Position numbers and translations under genes: made by a program | Part shown: piece by piece, positions 1-7,500 of the stretch | Layout of the letters: the number at the start of each line of letters is the position of its first letter | Position numbering within the stretch: position 1 is the first letter of the stretch | DNA from: an uncultured Bacteroidales bacterium | Lineage (GTDB): Bacteria; Bacteroidota; Bacteroidia; Bacteroidales; Paludibacteraceae | DNA length: 9,285 nucleotides | Assembly: GCA_946405045.1 (NCBI GenBank) | Contig: CAMJFV010000062.1 | Location: 1 to 9,285 of the forward strand | Direction: 5' to 3' | Notes under the pieces: generated by a model | What the model was told of the DNA's origin: nothing | Database searches by the model: none | What the model saw: only the letters and a program-made list of their open reading frames with translations

Positions 1-281
1 CATGTCGAACCTTTGCTTGCAGAGGTGGATCGACAAGCTTCTGAATCGGTTCACAACATGTGTGCAGCGAAGGGACCGACAGGTTCTTGACATTTTAAAT
101 GTGTTGATGCCATGTACCAGTGACGTCTAGGATTCACGATTTCATATCGAAAAAACATTCCGGAAATAAATTCGCTCGCAGTCTAACCGACCAGGTTGTT
201 CCCAATGTTAGTTTTCAATGAAACCGTTAACCAAACCAAAGCAGTTGAAACTGAGTCAACTTACACTTTGGTCGATGCATC
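1..281. other. left-edge stretch with no convincing gene
   Basis: No confident gene is visible here. A plus-strand frame is open from the window edge (ATG at 2) to a TAG at 128-130, giving 42 residues with no recognisable motif; it could be the tail of a plus-strand gene entering from the left. A minus-strand frame is also open from 126 to the edge, but its peptide is rich in Cys and Arg and its ATG at 91-93 has no ribosome binding site. An ATG at 3-1 on the minus strand sits at the edge with only a weak AAAGG upstream. A perfect short inverted repeat (ACATTT-T-AAATGT, 90-102) and an 8-base palindrome (TTCCGGAA, 158-165) are present without obvious role. The last part, 235-272, can fold into a hairpin listed separately. 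Confidence 0.4.
235..272 (-). terminator. possible weak terminator hairpin after the beta' gene
   Basis: Two nested complementary pairs can fold: an outer 7-bp stem (ACCAAAG 235-241 with CTTTGGT 266-272) and an inner 6-bp stem (AGTTGA 243-248 with TCAACT 256-261), separated by an uneven internal loop. It lies 9 bases beyond the minus-strand TGA at 282-284. The minus strand continues as TTTGGTTAACGG, which is only weakly T-rich, so an intrinsic terminator is possible but not strong. It may simply be a 3' UTR structure that stabilises the transcript. Confidence 0.33.
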
Positions 282-2210
282 TCAAGCTTTAATAACCATT
301 TCAAGCGGGGTGTCTTCCGGTTTCACACCATTCAATGTTTGCTGCAGACCAACATTGATTGCTGATGAAATATCTTCGAACAGAATACCTTGTAGGATAC
401 CGGCTTTCTGAACAGCTTCTCTGTATCGGAGTTTATCATATGACATTGGATCAACACCGGGAGCTTTACCGAATACAAATGCAAACGGTTTACCATTCTT
501 TTGACACATTCGACGTGCGAGTAGTTCATACACAATGGACGGTCCATCAAAATCCGTAGCATTGATCTCAAGACTCCGGAACATCATATCCGTCATCAGA
601 TTGTAAGGAACTTGTGGACTCTTGCTATGAATGTAGATCTGATTCAAAAACATTTCACAGTTCGCATACGTTTTCTGAATTGCAACAGAGCAAATCTTGG
701 ATCCTGGGTTATAAGACAAAATGTAGTAATCAGCATTCTCTTGAATGTCTTCATAGATATTGAATGTGATCATTGCAGGAATTGTCATTCGTGCACTCAG
801 AACTTCTTTACCATCTTTATTGAAGAATTTCACTGGGAGTATGCCGAAGCAGCTTGCCTGTGTTGCTTCAATATAGAAATCTGAGAATTCCTCGAACATT
901 TTCGGAATATAGATCTTAGCCGCAAGCTTGTTAACGATACATCCATCCTGAATATCATAATAGCTGTTAGGTGTTTCAAAGATAAACTTCTTATCAATGA
1001 GACCTGCCTTCTGAGACAAGTCATGTTTTGATTTCAGTTTGAGGTTCAACAATTTATGTGTGATCGATGTTGTTAACAAACCGACATGCGTAACGCCGAG
1101 ATTGTGATACAGTCTTCCAGCACATTTACCACAGATCGCTTTACGCAAACAGCATTGTGGTGAATAGAGCTGAATCGTTTTTCCGACATAATTTGAAATG
1201 TTCTCCATCGTCGTCAGAACTTTCTTACCGCCGTCATTGATATATCTGTAAATCACGTATTTTTTGTTTGAGTCTGTGACAGTAAATGGGATCGTGACAG
1301 TTGTACCACAATCGGAATCCGGATCCGGATCAATGTGCTCGGATTGTAATAATGCGAGAATGATTTTAGAAGTGTAACCAGCTTCAGCCGTGCCGATTGC
1401 TGACGGATATGCAGCTGCAACATTTGAATTTGAAAATGCAGGGATATCATGTTTTGTGATACCATCCATCAATGATGCACCAACGATATCGAATCTCTTG
1501 GTGATATCATTGAACACGGGACCTCTCATGACATTGATCGTCTTATAGTTGTTATCAAGATTACCATCACCGGATGCATACATATCATATCCGTAGTCAC
1601 CCTTCAGATTCTGACGCACCATTCCCATCAATTCTTTTTCGATTTTATTCATCGCCATGATTTGACGTGTTGGATCGGATGAATTAATATCATCAGCGTA
1701 TTCCTGCATGAGTTCCATTTTACGTTGTTTTACATCATGCATTGGACGGATGAGCGACGCAGATATGGATGTTGCCAAGAACGGAGCAGCTTGGAAACCA
1801 AGCTGATCACGACGATCAATGAAGTGACCAAATGTTTTCGTATCAATGATATCGGAAACCATTAATTCATTGATAGTGACATTCAGTTTTCCAAGACCTT
1901 TCTTATCAAGCTGAATGTTCCAGTAGCCGGTATGCTCGATAATTCCAGTATACTCTAGAATGAAACGATTCATGAATAACATTCCAAGAGTTGTCTCGGT
2001 ATCCTCTTTGACATACTTGTATTCAGCTTTTGTCAGTTTGATCTTGGTTGTTGATGCGAACGGTGCGGGTTTTGAAGTGTTAGTTTGTTTATCGTAATAT
2101 GAAGCGAACAGGCTCTCCAACATATCCTTGTTGAATTCTTTTATATCAGCAGACAGAATACGCTGCTTGCCAACATTACCATTCGCAGGGATTGCATTCT
2201 TGTCAGGCAT
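282..2210 (-). CDS. phage RNA polymerase beta' subunit, C-terminal half (split subunit)
   Basis: A 642-residue protein read as the part of beta' (RpoC) that lies after the catalytic magnesium loop. Seen in order: TT-x-G motif (T73-G76), helices aligning with the rim helices (about 158-202), an F-loop-like stretch (226-248), a bridge-helix-like stretch ending AGYTSKII (about 261-286), DCGT with C301, then C353-x6-C360-x2-C363. These four cysteines match the E. coli zinc site C814/C888/C895/C898. A trigger-loop-like segment follows (V376-G377 to LKSKH, H396, aligning with H936), then a jaw-like region and C-terminal helices (about 556-620). The GEPGTQ core of the trigger loop is absent. No correctly placed NADFDGD loop exists, so catalysis would need a separate beta' N-terminal subunit, as in phiKZ/AR9-type phages. 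AAGGAGGG (2217-2224) precedes the ATG by 6 bases. Assignment rests on motif order recognised by eye. Confidence 0.85.
   Translation of the reverse strand: MPDKNAIPANGNVGKQRILSADIKEFNKDMLESLFASYYDKQTNTSKPAPFASTTKIKLTKAEYKYVKEDTETTLGMLFMNRFILEYTGIIEHTGYWNIQLDKKGLGKLNVTINELMVSDIIDTKTFGHFIDRRDQLGFQAAPFLATSISASLIRPMHDVKQRKMELMQEYADDINSSDPTRQIMAMNKIEKELMGMVRQNLKGDYGYDMYASGDGNLDNNYKTINVMRGPVFNDITKRFDIVGASLMDGITKHDIPAFSNSNVAAAYPSAIGTAEAGYTSKIILALLQSEHIDPDPDSDCGTTVTIPFTVTDSNKKYVIYRYINDGGKKVLTTMENISNYVGKTIQLYSPQCCLRKAICGKCAGRLYHNLGVTHVGLLTTSITHKLLNLKLKSKHDLSQKAGLIDKKFIFETPNSYYDIQDGCIVNKLAAKIYIPKMFEEFSDFYIEATQASCFGILPVKFFNKDGKEVLSARMTIPAMITFNIYEDIQENADYYILSYNPGSKICSVAIQKTYANCEMFLNQIYIHSKSPQVPYNLMTDMMFRSLEINATDFDGPSIVYELLARRMCQKNGKPFAFVFGKAPGVDPMSYDKLRYREAVQKAGILQGILFEDISSAINVGLQQTLNGVKPEDTPLEMVIKA
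1122..1310 (-). other. beta' zinc-binding cysteine cluster
   Basis: Within the polymerase gene, C301 in DCGT and C353, C360, C363 reproduce the spacing of the bacterial beta' second zinc site: the last three follow C-x6-C-x2-C exactly, and the first sits in the same DCGT tetrapeptide. C301 and C353 are 52 residues apart, against 74 for the E. coli pair, so the intervening domain is shortened. C354 next to C353 is an extra cysteine. This cluster is the strongest single sign of homology and suggests that the fold and zinc binding are kept. Confidence 0.8.
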
Positions 2211-2233
2211 GAATAACCCTCCTTATATAATGA

Positions 2234-2261
2234 ATATTAACGTTCGGTTTGAATTTTTCAA
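2234..2261 (-). promoter_or_regulatory. candidate promoter for the beta' gene
   Basis: On the minus strand, TTGAAA (2261-2256) is followed after 16 bases by TAATAT (2239-2234), a fair sigma70-type match (5/6 and 4/6). Transcription would start roughly 20-30 bases before the ATG, leaving a short leader that holds the AAGGAGGG site. The -35 half is part of the palindrome TTGAA-TTT-TTCAA (2249-2261), whose other half forms the -35 of the opposing candidate promoter. A phage-specific promoter in the same AT-rich gap is equally possible. Confidence 0.35.
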
Positions 2262-2276
2262 GTTCATACCTATATA
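2249..2276 (+). promoter_or_regulatory. candidate promoter for the plus-strand gene
   Basis: TTGAAT (2249-2254), a 16-base gap and TATATA (2271-2276) make a plausible sigma70-type promoter reading toward the gene at 2341. TATATATC at 2271-2278 also resembles the T4-type late promoter core, so the polymerase that uses it is uncertain. The predicted start near 2283 leaves a leader of about 58 bases carrying an inverted repeat and a good ribosome binding site. The gene faces away from every neighbour and therefore needs its own promoter somewhere in this 130-base gap. Confidence 0.42.
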
Positions 2277-2286
2277 TCATTAAAGT

Positions 2287-2310
2287 GTAACATACGTACG
2301 GTATGCTTAC
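2287..2310 (+). promoter_or_regulatory. leader inverted repeat, possible operator or 5' UTR hairpin
   Basis: GTAACATAC (2287-2295), a 5-base centre GTACG, then GTATG-c-TTAC (2301-2310) form two 9-base arms with one unpaired C. It lies between the predicted transcription start and the ribosome binding site of the plus-strand gene, where either a repressor-binding dyad or an RNA hairpin could control expression. The centre also contains the palindrome CGTACG (2295-2300). The symmetry is seen directly; the role is inferred. Confidence 0.45.
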
Positions 2311-2340
2311 AAATCTATTTTAATAAAGGAGAACACAACC

Positions 2341-2928
2341 ATGGAAGACAAAATCATCCAAAAGATCGTTGAGGGAAACCTCGGGATGCTGTTTGCACCA
2401 ACCGATTTTACGGTGAAGATCGAGCATCCAACCGATGATGAGAAGATCAGAATAATCATGATCACTCCCACCGGAAAAGACAGAACTGCTATGACAACAA
2501 AGATGGAAATCAACGAAGTAAACAAGAAAAACAAAAAGATTTCAATCGGAACCGCATTCTACACCGAGAGTGTGAATGATGAGTTCACCGACCTGGTTAC
2601 ATGCTGTAAGGCGATTGAACGCAGATTGGATCAGCTGAGCTGGGTCAAAAACATTTATCTCGAAACCGACGAATTCGTCGTCGTCGGCTTCACCGAGATC
2701 GGTATCAATAGAGCGGATGGAAAGCGTGATTTGCTTGTTTCGAGAGGCAAGTTGTATTCACTGGTAACATTCAACAAAGGTGGGAGCGCGGTCACGAAGC
2801 CTCTTACTGAAAAGGATGTAACAGTGACTTTGAATAACGCCATTAATTCCGGATATGATGTCGATTTCTGCGGGTCTGACGTGATCTATTTTGTCGACCT
2901 TGCGGAATATGAAGGCGACGACGATTGA
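2341..2928 (+). CDS. hypothetical 195-residue acidic protein, moron-like unit
   Basis: I do not recognise this protein. It has no signal peptide or membrane segment and is probably cytoplasmic. The sequence looks alpha/beta: a helical start (residues 1-15), alternating strands (about 20-75), a helix with a CC pair (about 83-97), further strands (about 103-145), and an acidic tail ending GDDD. AAAGGAGA (2325-2332) lies 8 bases before the ATG, supporting this start. It is the only plus-strand gene among five minus-strand genes and carries its own candidate promoter and a strong terminator, the usual build of a phage moron. A hand count gives about 44% GC, not strikingly different from its neighbours, so recent transfer is not shown. 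It could equally be an early gene or a regulator; no function is proposed. Confidence 0.8.
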   Translation: MEDKIIQKIVEGNLGMLFAPTDFTVKIEHPTDDEKIRIIMITPTGKDRTAMTTKMEINEVNKKNKKISIGTAFYTESVNDEFTDLVTCCKAIERRLDQLSWVKNIYLETDEFVVVGFTEIGINRADGKRDLLVSRGKLYSLVTFNKGGSAVTKPLTEKDVTVTLNNAINSGYDVDFCGSDVIYFVDLAEYEGDDD

Positions 2929-2936
2929 TACATATA

Positions 2937-2983
2937 GTGATGGTGGGGGCTTTCGCCCCCACCTCACAACATATTTTTTTTTT
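2937..2983 (+). terminator. strong Rho-independent terminator
   Basis: GGTGGGGGC (2942-2950), loop TTTC, GCCCCCACC (2955-2963) give a perfect 9-bp GC-rich stem; GTGA/TCAC (2937-2940 with 2964-2967) adds 4 bp past one bulged T. After 6 bases comes a run of ten T (2974-2983). It begins 8 bases after the TGA of the plus-strand gene. The T run overlaps the TAA of the convergent minus-strand gene. On the minus strand the same hairpin is not followed by a T run, so efficient termination is expected only for plus-strand transcription. Confidence 0.9.
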
Positions 2984-3434
2984 ACTTGAAGACCTTTCCG
3001 AATATCTTGTATCGCGGTTCCTCACCGTCAAACCAGATATATCGAATGACATCATCCAAGAAGATTCCGATTGCTGATAGTAGAAACCAGAGACATGAAT
3101 TCACCAGACAGATTTGTCCATAAAAGTTGAATGGTCTGTCAGAGTAATCCCAGATGTTCCACCCCAGTTTGATGTTCAAGATGTATCCGGATATCAACTC
3201 AAGAGCTGTGATCACGAATGCACCATACAACATCTGCAGAAACAACGGGATGTCCCATGAATACCATTCATTCAGTAGACCAATGATCACAAAGCATAGT
3301 CCACCGACAATGAACATCGACCAGTGTGTGAATCCACGCATGCCAATCTCAATACCAGCATAGATGAAGCCGCCGATAATGAATAGAATCGTTTCAACAC
3401 TCAGAAACGATTTCAATTTAGGTGTCGTTTTCAT
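2982..3434 (-). CDS. four-helix membrane protein, ABC_trans_CmpB (PF06541)-like
   Basis: A 150-residue integral membrane protein with four likely transmembrane helices (about 11-30, 38-54, 62-86, 108-125) and a short charged C-terminal tail. The motifs RGFTHWSM (33-40), WDYSDRPFN (95-103), GQICL (106-110) and LDD-x-IR (126-131) match what I remember of the PF06541 'putative ABC transporter type IV' family, common in Firmicutes and their phages; no transport role has been shown that I can rely on. It is the last gene of the tail-fibre operon, a position where holins and other lysis proteins often lie, so a lysis or envelope role is possible but unproven. Its ATG overlaps the upstream stop (ATGA), implying translational coupling; an AGGA (3444-3447) sits 9 bases upstream. 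Confidence 0.82.
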   Translation of the reverse strand: MKTTPKLKSFLSVETILFIIGGFIYAGIEIGMRGFTHWSMFIVGGLCFVIIGLLNEWYSWDIPLFLQMLYGAFVITALELISGYILNIKLGWNIWDYSDRPFNFYGQICLVNSCLWFLLSAIGIFLDDVIRYIWFDGEEPRYKIFGKVFK

Positions 3435-3832
3435 GATGCATCATCCTGTCCTGATGAATTTGTTTGTTTCACGGCCTCAAAGACCGCAGCAAACAGATCA
3501 ACCACATATTTGTGATCAACGATGTTGCTGACATTGTCGATGGATTCATGAATCTGACGAGTCGAATGGATTGTCATGGAAGCGATTCGTGCAGTTCCTT
3601 GGTCAGTTGTTTGATTGAGTCCGACCGTGATAACACCGTCTGTCAAAGACTCATCCAGCACGATTGTAATTGACCATGCACCATCAGTTCCGGAATACAT
3701 ACCGGCTGTCTGTGGGAGCATCTCGATAGACAGTGCCGTTTCAACCGTCGTGATGACGTCGTCAAAGATTGTGTTCTGGGTTCGGATTTCGTCAATACGA
3801 GTTTCCATATTCGCTTGAATATCAGGCTTCAT
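3431..3832 (-). CDS. hypothetical 133-residue protein in the tail-fibre operon
   Basis: No family is recognised. The protein is soluble and acidic, with a helical N-terminus (about 1-35), a strand-rich middle (about 50-92) and a C-terminal helix (about 95-124), and no membrane segment. AAAGGAGGT (3841-3849) lies 8 bases before the ATG, a strong start signal. It begins 35 bases after the stop of the DUF4376-like gene and its TGA overlaps the start of the membrane-protein gene by four bases, so it is probably made together with that protein. Position suggests a late virion-assembly, tail-tip or lysis-accessory role, but nothing in the sequence decides between these. Confidence 0.8.
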   Translation of the reverse strand: MKPDIQANMETRIDEIRTQNTIFDDVITTVETALSIEMLPQTAGMYSGTDGAWSITIVLDESLTDGVITVGLNQTTDQGTARIASMTIHSTRQIHESIDNVSNIVDHKYVVDLFAAVFEAVKQTNSSGQDDAS

Positions 3833-3867
3833 AATAGAAGACCTCCTTTCATAATGTTAATTTTTTG

Positions 3868-4563
3868 TCAAACAGGATTGATGTCTGCTGGTGTCGGAAC
3901 ATAAAATCCATTTCGATATGGATTACGTTCAGGATATAGGATTGTATCATAATCGAACGGGTCAACAATGATCTCACCGAATATGATATGTGTTGTTTCA
4001 AGAATCTCATCAAGTTGTCTCTGCAATTCATCCGACAATCGATCTCCGTATTTGAAATTACGGATTGTGGTGAAATCATGTAGAGACTTGATATATGCCT
4101 TCGCGAAATTGTTGTACGTAGTATGATATGTCACCCAGGCGACTGCAATTTGTGAAATATTCAAAATTTCATCGGGTGTATATTGCCGGCACAGTTTACC
4201 ATCTGCATGATAGAAAATTGGCAGTGAAGGCAACATTACTGCTTGTGTCGCCAACTTTGACAGATTGATCTGATCAGCATATGACAACGAATAATGTTCA
4301 TCATTTACATCAATACCGCTTTCGATGAGTGACTTGCATGTTGACGAAAGAAATGCTATTTTCACCTCCTTCGCTTTTGCAGCATGTTTGTCATCAGTAT
4401 CCGGTTTTCTGACGAACTGACCATCGACATATTTGTATGAAAATATATCATCAGCAACATCCGATGGAATTGAATCGACTGCATAGCAGTCAGGTGTTCC
4501 AGGGTGATCACCAACTTCAATCACCTGGATGATATTGTTATCTGTATCAACTCGAATGATCAT
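3868..4563 (-). CDS. DUF4376-like tail-fibre-associated protein
   Basis: A 231-residue protein. An N-terminal segment (1-55) ending in Y-x-Y-V-D-G-Q-F-V is typical of small proteins coded beside phage tail fibres. The middle (about 65-180) resembles DUF4376: KIAFLSSTCKSLIESGIDV (68-86), YSLSYADQINLSKL (91-104), FYHADGKLCRQY (117-128) and YHTTYNNFAKAYI (146-158). A strand-rich, Pro-rich C-terminus (about 190-231) is not explained by the family. Such genes sit beside fibre genes and are often called tail-fibre assembly or attachment proteins, though the biochemistry is not established. AAGGAGGA (4571-4578) lies 7 bases before the ATG and overlaps the fibre stop codon, so expression is probably tied to the fibre. 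Confidence 0.85.
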   Translation of the reverse strand: MIIRVDTDNNIIQVIEVGDHPGTPDCYAVDSIPSDVADDIFSYKYVDGQFVRKPDTDDKHAAKAKEVKIAFLSSTCKSLIESGIDVNDEHYSLSYADQINLSKLATQAVMLPSLPIFYHADGKLCRQYTPDEILNISQIAVAWVTYHTTYNNFAKAYIKSLHDFTTIRNFKYGDRLSDELQRQLDEILETTHIIFGEIIVDPFDYDTILYPERNPYRNGFYVPTPADINPV

Positions 4564-4570
4564 TTATAAA

Positions 4571-4579
4571 TCCTCCTTA
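4571..4579 (-). promoter_or_regulatory. ribosome binding site overlapping the fibre stop codon
   Basis: On the minus strand TAAGGAGGA combines the TAA of the fibre gene (4579-4577) with a near-perfect AAGGAGGA site for the next gene. Ribosomes ending on the fibre gene would cover this site, so translation of the two genes may be linked. It also fixes the downstream start at 4563. Confidence 0.75.
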
Positions 4580-7500
4580 ACATATACCGTAGATTTTGAC
4601 TTTTCCAATAGGACCACCACTACCACCTCGTGACAGACGGAAAGTGCTGTCATCAGTGTACCCGACTGCAATATACTGATCTGCAGTTGTATTTGCTGGG
4701 TTATATCCTACTGGGATATGATATTGGTCTGCAATAGCAGCAACATTTCCAAGCGATCTAACCAAAGAAAGCGGTATTAATCCAGCTCCACTGTGTGGAT
4801 TTGCGCCTGACGTACCGTAACTTGCTTCCATGAATTCCAACCATAACAATGTCCAGTTACAAAACACACTGCCAATGACGATATCCGCATATCCGTATCC
4901 AGCCGATGAAGTCGATGAATATAACAACTGTTGAACAGCCTTATTCATATTCACAGTCCAAATTGGATTATATTGGGAACCGTTACAGTGATAAACTGCC
5001 GTTGTACTAGCTGGGAATCTGGTGTATCCAGATGTCGGCGTATCTGAAAGAACTGCTGGAGCAGATGTTATCGTAAACGTGAATTCACCGGTATTGTATG
5101 AGGTCGCTTTACCTTTGAATTCAATAATAACACCTGCAAGTGACATTTCATAGTCTACACCGTTTGCATTGAATCGCAAGATGTCATTGTTTGCATAAGC
5201 CCATGTTGTCTTGATTATAATATCTTCGGTTGTACCAGAAGGTATGTATTGCTTTGTTGTGATCAACCATGCCATTAGAGTTTGTAGTGTGATTTTTGCT
5301 TTCTTTGAAGATCCGGTTTGTATAACAACATCAGCTTTGATATGTTTTCCACGGATATAGCTATATAATGCAGATACTGGTCGACGATGGTAGGTTGTTG
5401 TCGTTGTACCACCACCTGCATACTGTGCAACGTAATAATCAGCATCAACTGGAGCACTTGATCCGGTAGACAGAGCATTGATCATTGTATTCAGTGATGC
5501 CGCGTTTTGTAATGCAACATTCACACCATCCAACGACAACATATTTTTTCCAATGTACAAACCAACTGGATGTCCGGAAGCCCACGGATCAGTATTATGA
5601 TGATATGGTCTCAGAATGATAGCACCTTTATCAGTGGAATCTCCACCCGTATTAAAGAATGAGATACCTGGTCGATACGTTGTTGAAGCAGCTCCATCAA
5701 CAGTCCATTGTGCAAGAGTTACGCAATTGGACTCACTTCTAACACTCTGATTGATCATTGTGTGTTGTAAATCCAGAGCATCGGTTATAACATTAGGCGT
5801 TATCAATTGACCACTTGTGCTAAATTTCCAAACGTGGTGATCATTGTTTGAATATGTTGCGATATTTTGTCCATTTGAAATAATATGAACCTCTCCATCA
5901 GCGCCTAGATATAATCTTTCGGCAGTTGAATTGTCGATATTATCATATCCAACTTGAGTTTCACCAGTTGAATCTTTTCTGGAATAAGCACCGGATGCAA
6001 ATTCACCGGCACCAATCATGATGCATCCACCGCTTTGCATGAACATGTTAACACCATTCGTATCAGCAGGTCGGCACCAAATACCACATGAAGTATTGTC
6101 GAAAGCTTTTCCAGATGTAGTTTGCTGGAAACGCAACATTGGTAATGTGCCAGCAATACGAAATGTTGTCGATCCTGAAGCGGAGCTCATTGTCACCATA
6201 TTAGTTGAAGATGCATCAAGTCGTACATCATAATTATTCGTTGATGCGTTTGTTGCATGAAAATCGATATATCGACCAATCTCCAACACACCAGAAGAAT
6301 CAATATGTGGTTCAGATGACCACCAGGCACCTGATACTGGTAATGTTACTGCAACAGGTGCACCACTCGAAAAATACACTGGCGTGTTGGAATTACCAAC
6401 ATTGCCAACATTCAATGAACCATGTGTATGAGAAGATGAAGCGGCACCAACTTCGGAATATGTTGGAGGATTTGCGGTATCGTAAATCTTTCTCCAACTT
6501 CCCCATGCTGAATTCGTATTACTTGTTCTGACATACAGCGGAGTTGTCCTTTGATCAGCATTTGATGACGGACCTGCAAGTTCCCATGATGAATACGCAT
6601 CCGACCATCCACGGACATTCAAAATACTCCACCAATAGTTATGTGTTCCATCACATGTATATTGGTGGAAATAGAAATTTGCAGATCTTTCTACAGCGCT
6701 ATCTGGAGTTACCGTTAAATCCCGAACGTCGTGAACATGAATACCTCCTGTCGGGTATGATGATTGAGACGATTTTCCGATAGTGCAGCTTCCAGCCATA
6801 TACAGACTACCGGTTGACGGTTGTGCATATAGATTTGCAGTAGCGTATACTTGATTCGTGACAGTTGCTGTTAAATCAGAGGGTGTTGTTGAATCCTTAT
6901 AACCTAACATCAACGCTCGATAGTTTCCTGTTGTTGTACTTGATTGTGTAACATAGGTGTTTGTATTTGAGTTATAATCCGAATGTGTCCAACGTGCATC
7001 TGTTGTCGCTGTTCCACCAACACTGATTGCACCTGCTTCAAAGTATGTCAATATGATTGTTGATCCAGCATCATAGTGCGTTGTCATTCTAGAGGTACCG
7101 GTATAATATACGTTAATTGCGCCGGTCGTTTCACCTGTAGACAATGTCAGATTCAGTGTAACACTCGTGGAATTCGCAGATGCATATGGTAAATAGTATG
7201 CAATTGTCAAACCATTATGCAGTTTTGATGCAGGAATCGTACCGGTCCATGCTGCTGTTGATGCGGTTTGTGTACCGACAACATAGTAGAAACCGGTTCC
7301 AGGTGCAGTGATATCTCTCGGAATATCTAAACTTGCAACAACTGTCAATGAATTATCAACAACTGCACCATCACCCCATGTAATACTATATGTTCCTCTA
7401 AATGTGATATTCGGATCTAACCACGTGCAATATACTGTCATTTCATTATTATTCGTTGTATTATAATAGAAATCAATATATAATGTTTTTCCGTCAGAAG

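Noticed and set aside
1..60. possible tRNA T-arm (GGTTCGAC on the minus strand; GGTTCAC on the plus strand)
   Set aside because: The arms flanking these loops do not pair and no acceptor or anticodon stem can be drawn within the window.
87..116. TTGACA on the plus strand near the left edge
   Set aside because: No acceptable -10 hexamer follows at 16-19 bases and no plus-strand gene with a ribosome binding site starts downstream.
196..411. 71-residue plus-strand frame starting at 196
   Set aside because: It overlaps the 3' end of the well-supported polymerase gene in antisense, has no ribosome binding site and no protein-like features.
540..563. NATDFDGP near the end of the polymerase protein, resembling the catalytic NADFDGD loop
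   Set aside because: It has an extra residue, lacks the third Asp, and lies after the zinc site and trigger-loop region, the wrong place for the catalytic loop. It fits better as the stretch before the C-terminal helix that aligns with the cellular DKHIEVIVRQM region.
3843..3871. TTGACA on the minus strand upstream of the 133-residue gene
   Set aside because: It overlaps the stop of the preceding gene, and the only -10-like sequence (CATTAT) is 9 bases away, too close; at 17 bases lies the ribosome binding site.
4577..5338. possible diversity-generating retroelement target at the fibre C-terminus
   Set aside because: The ending does not resemble the C-type-lectin variable region, and no template repeat or reverse transcriptase is present in the window.
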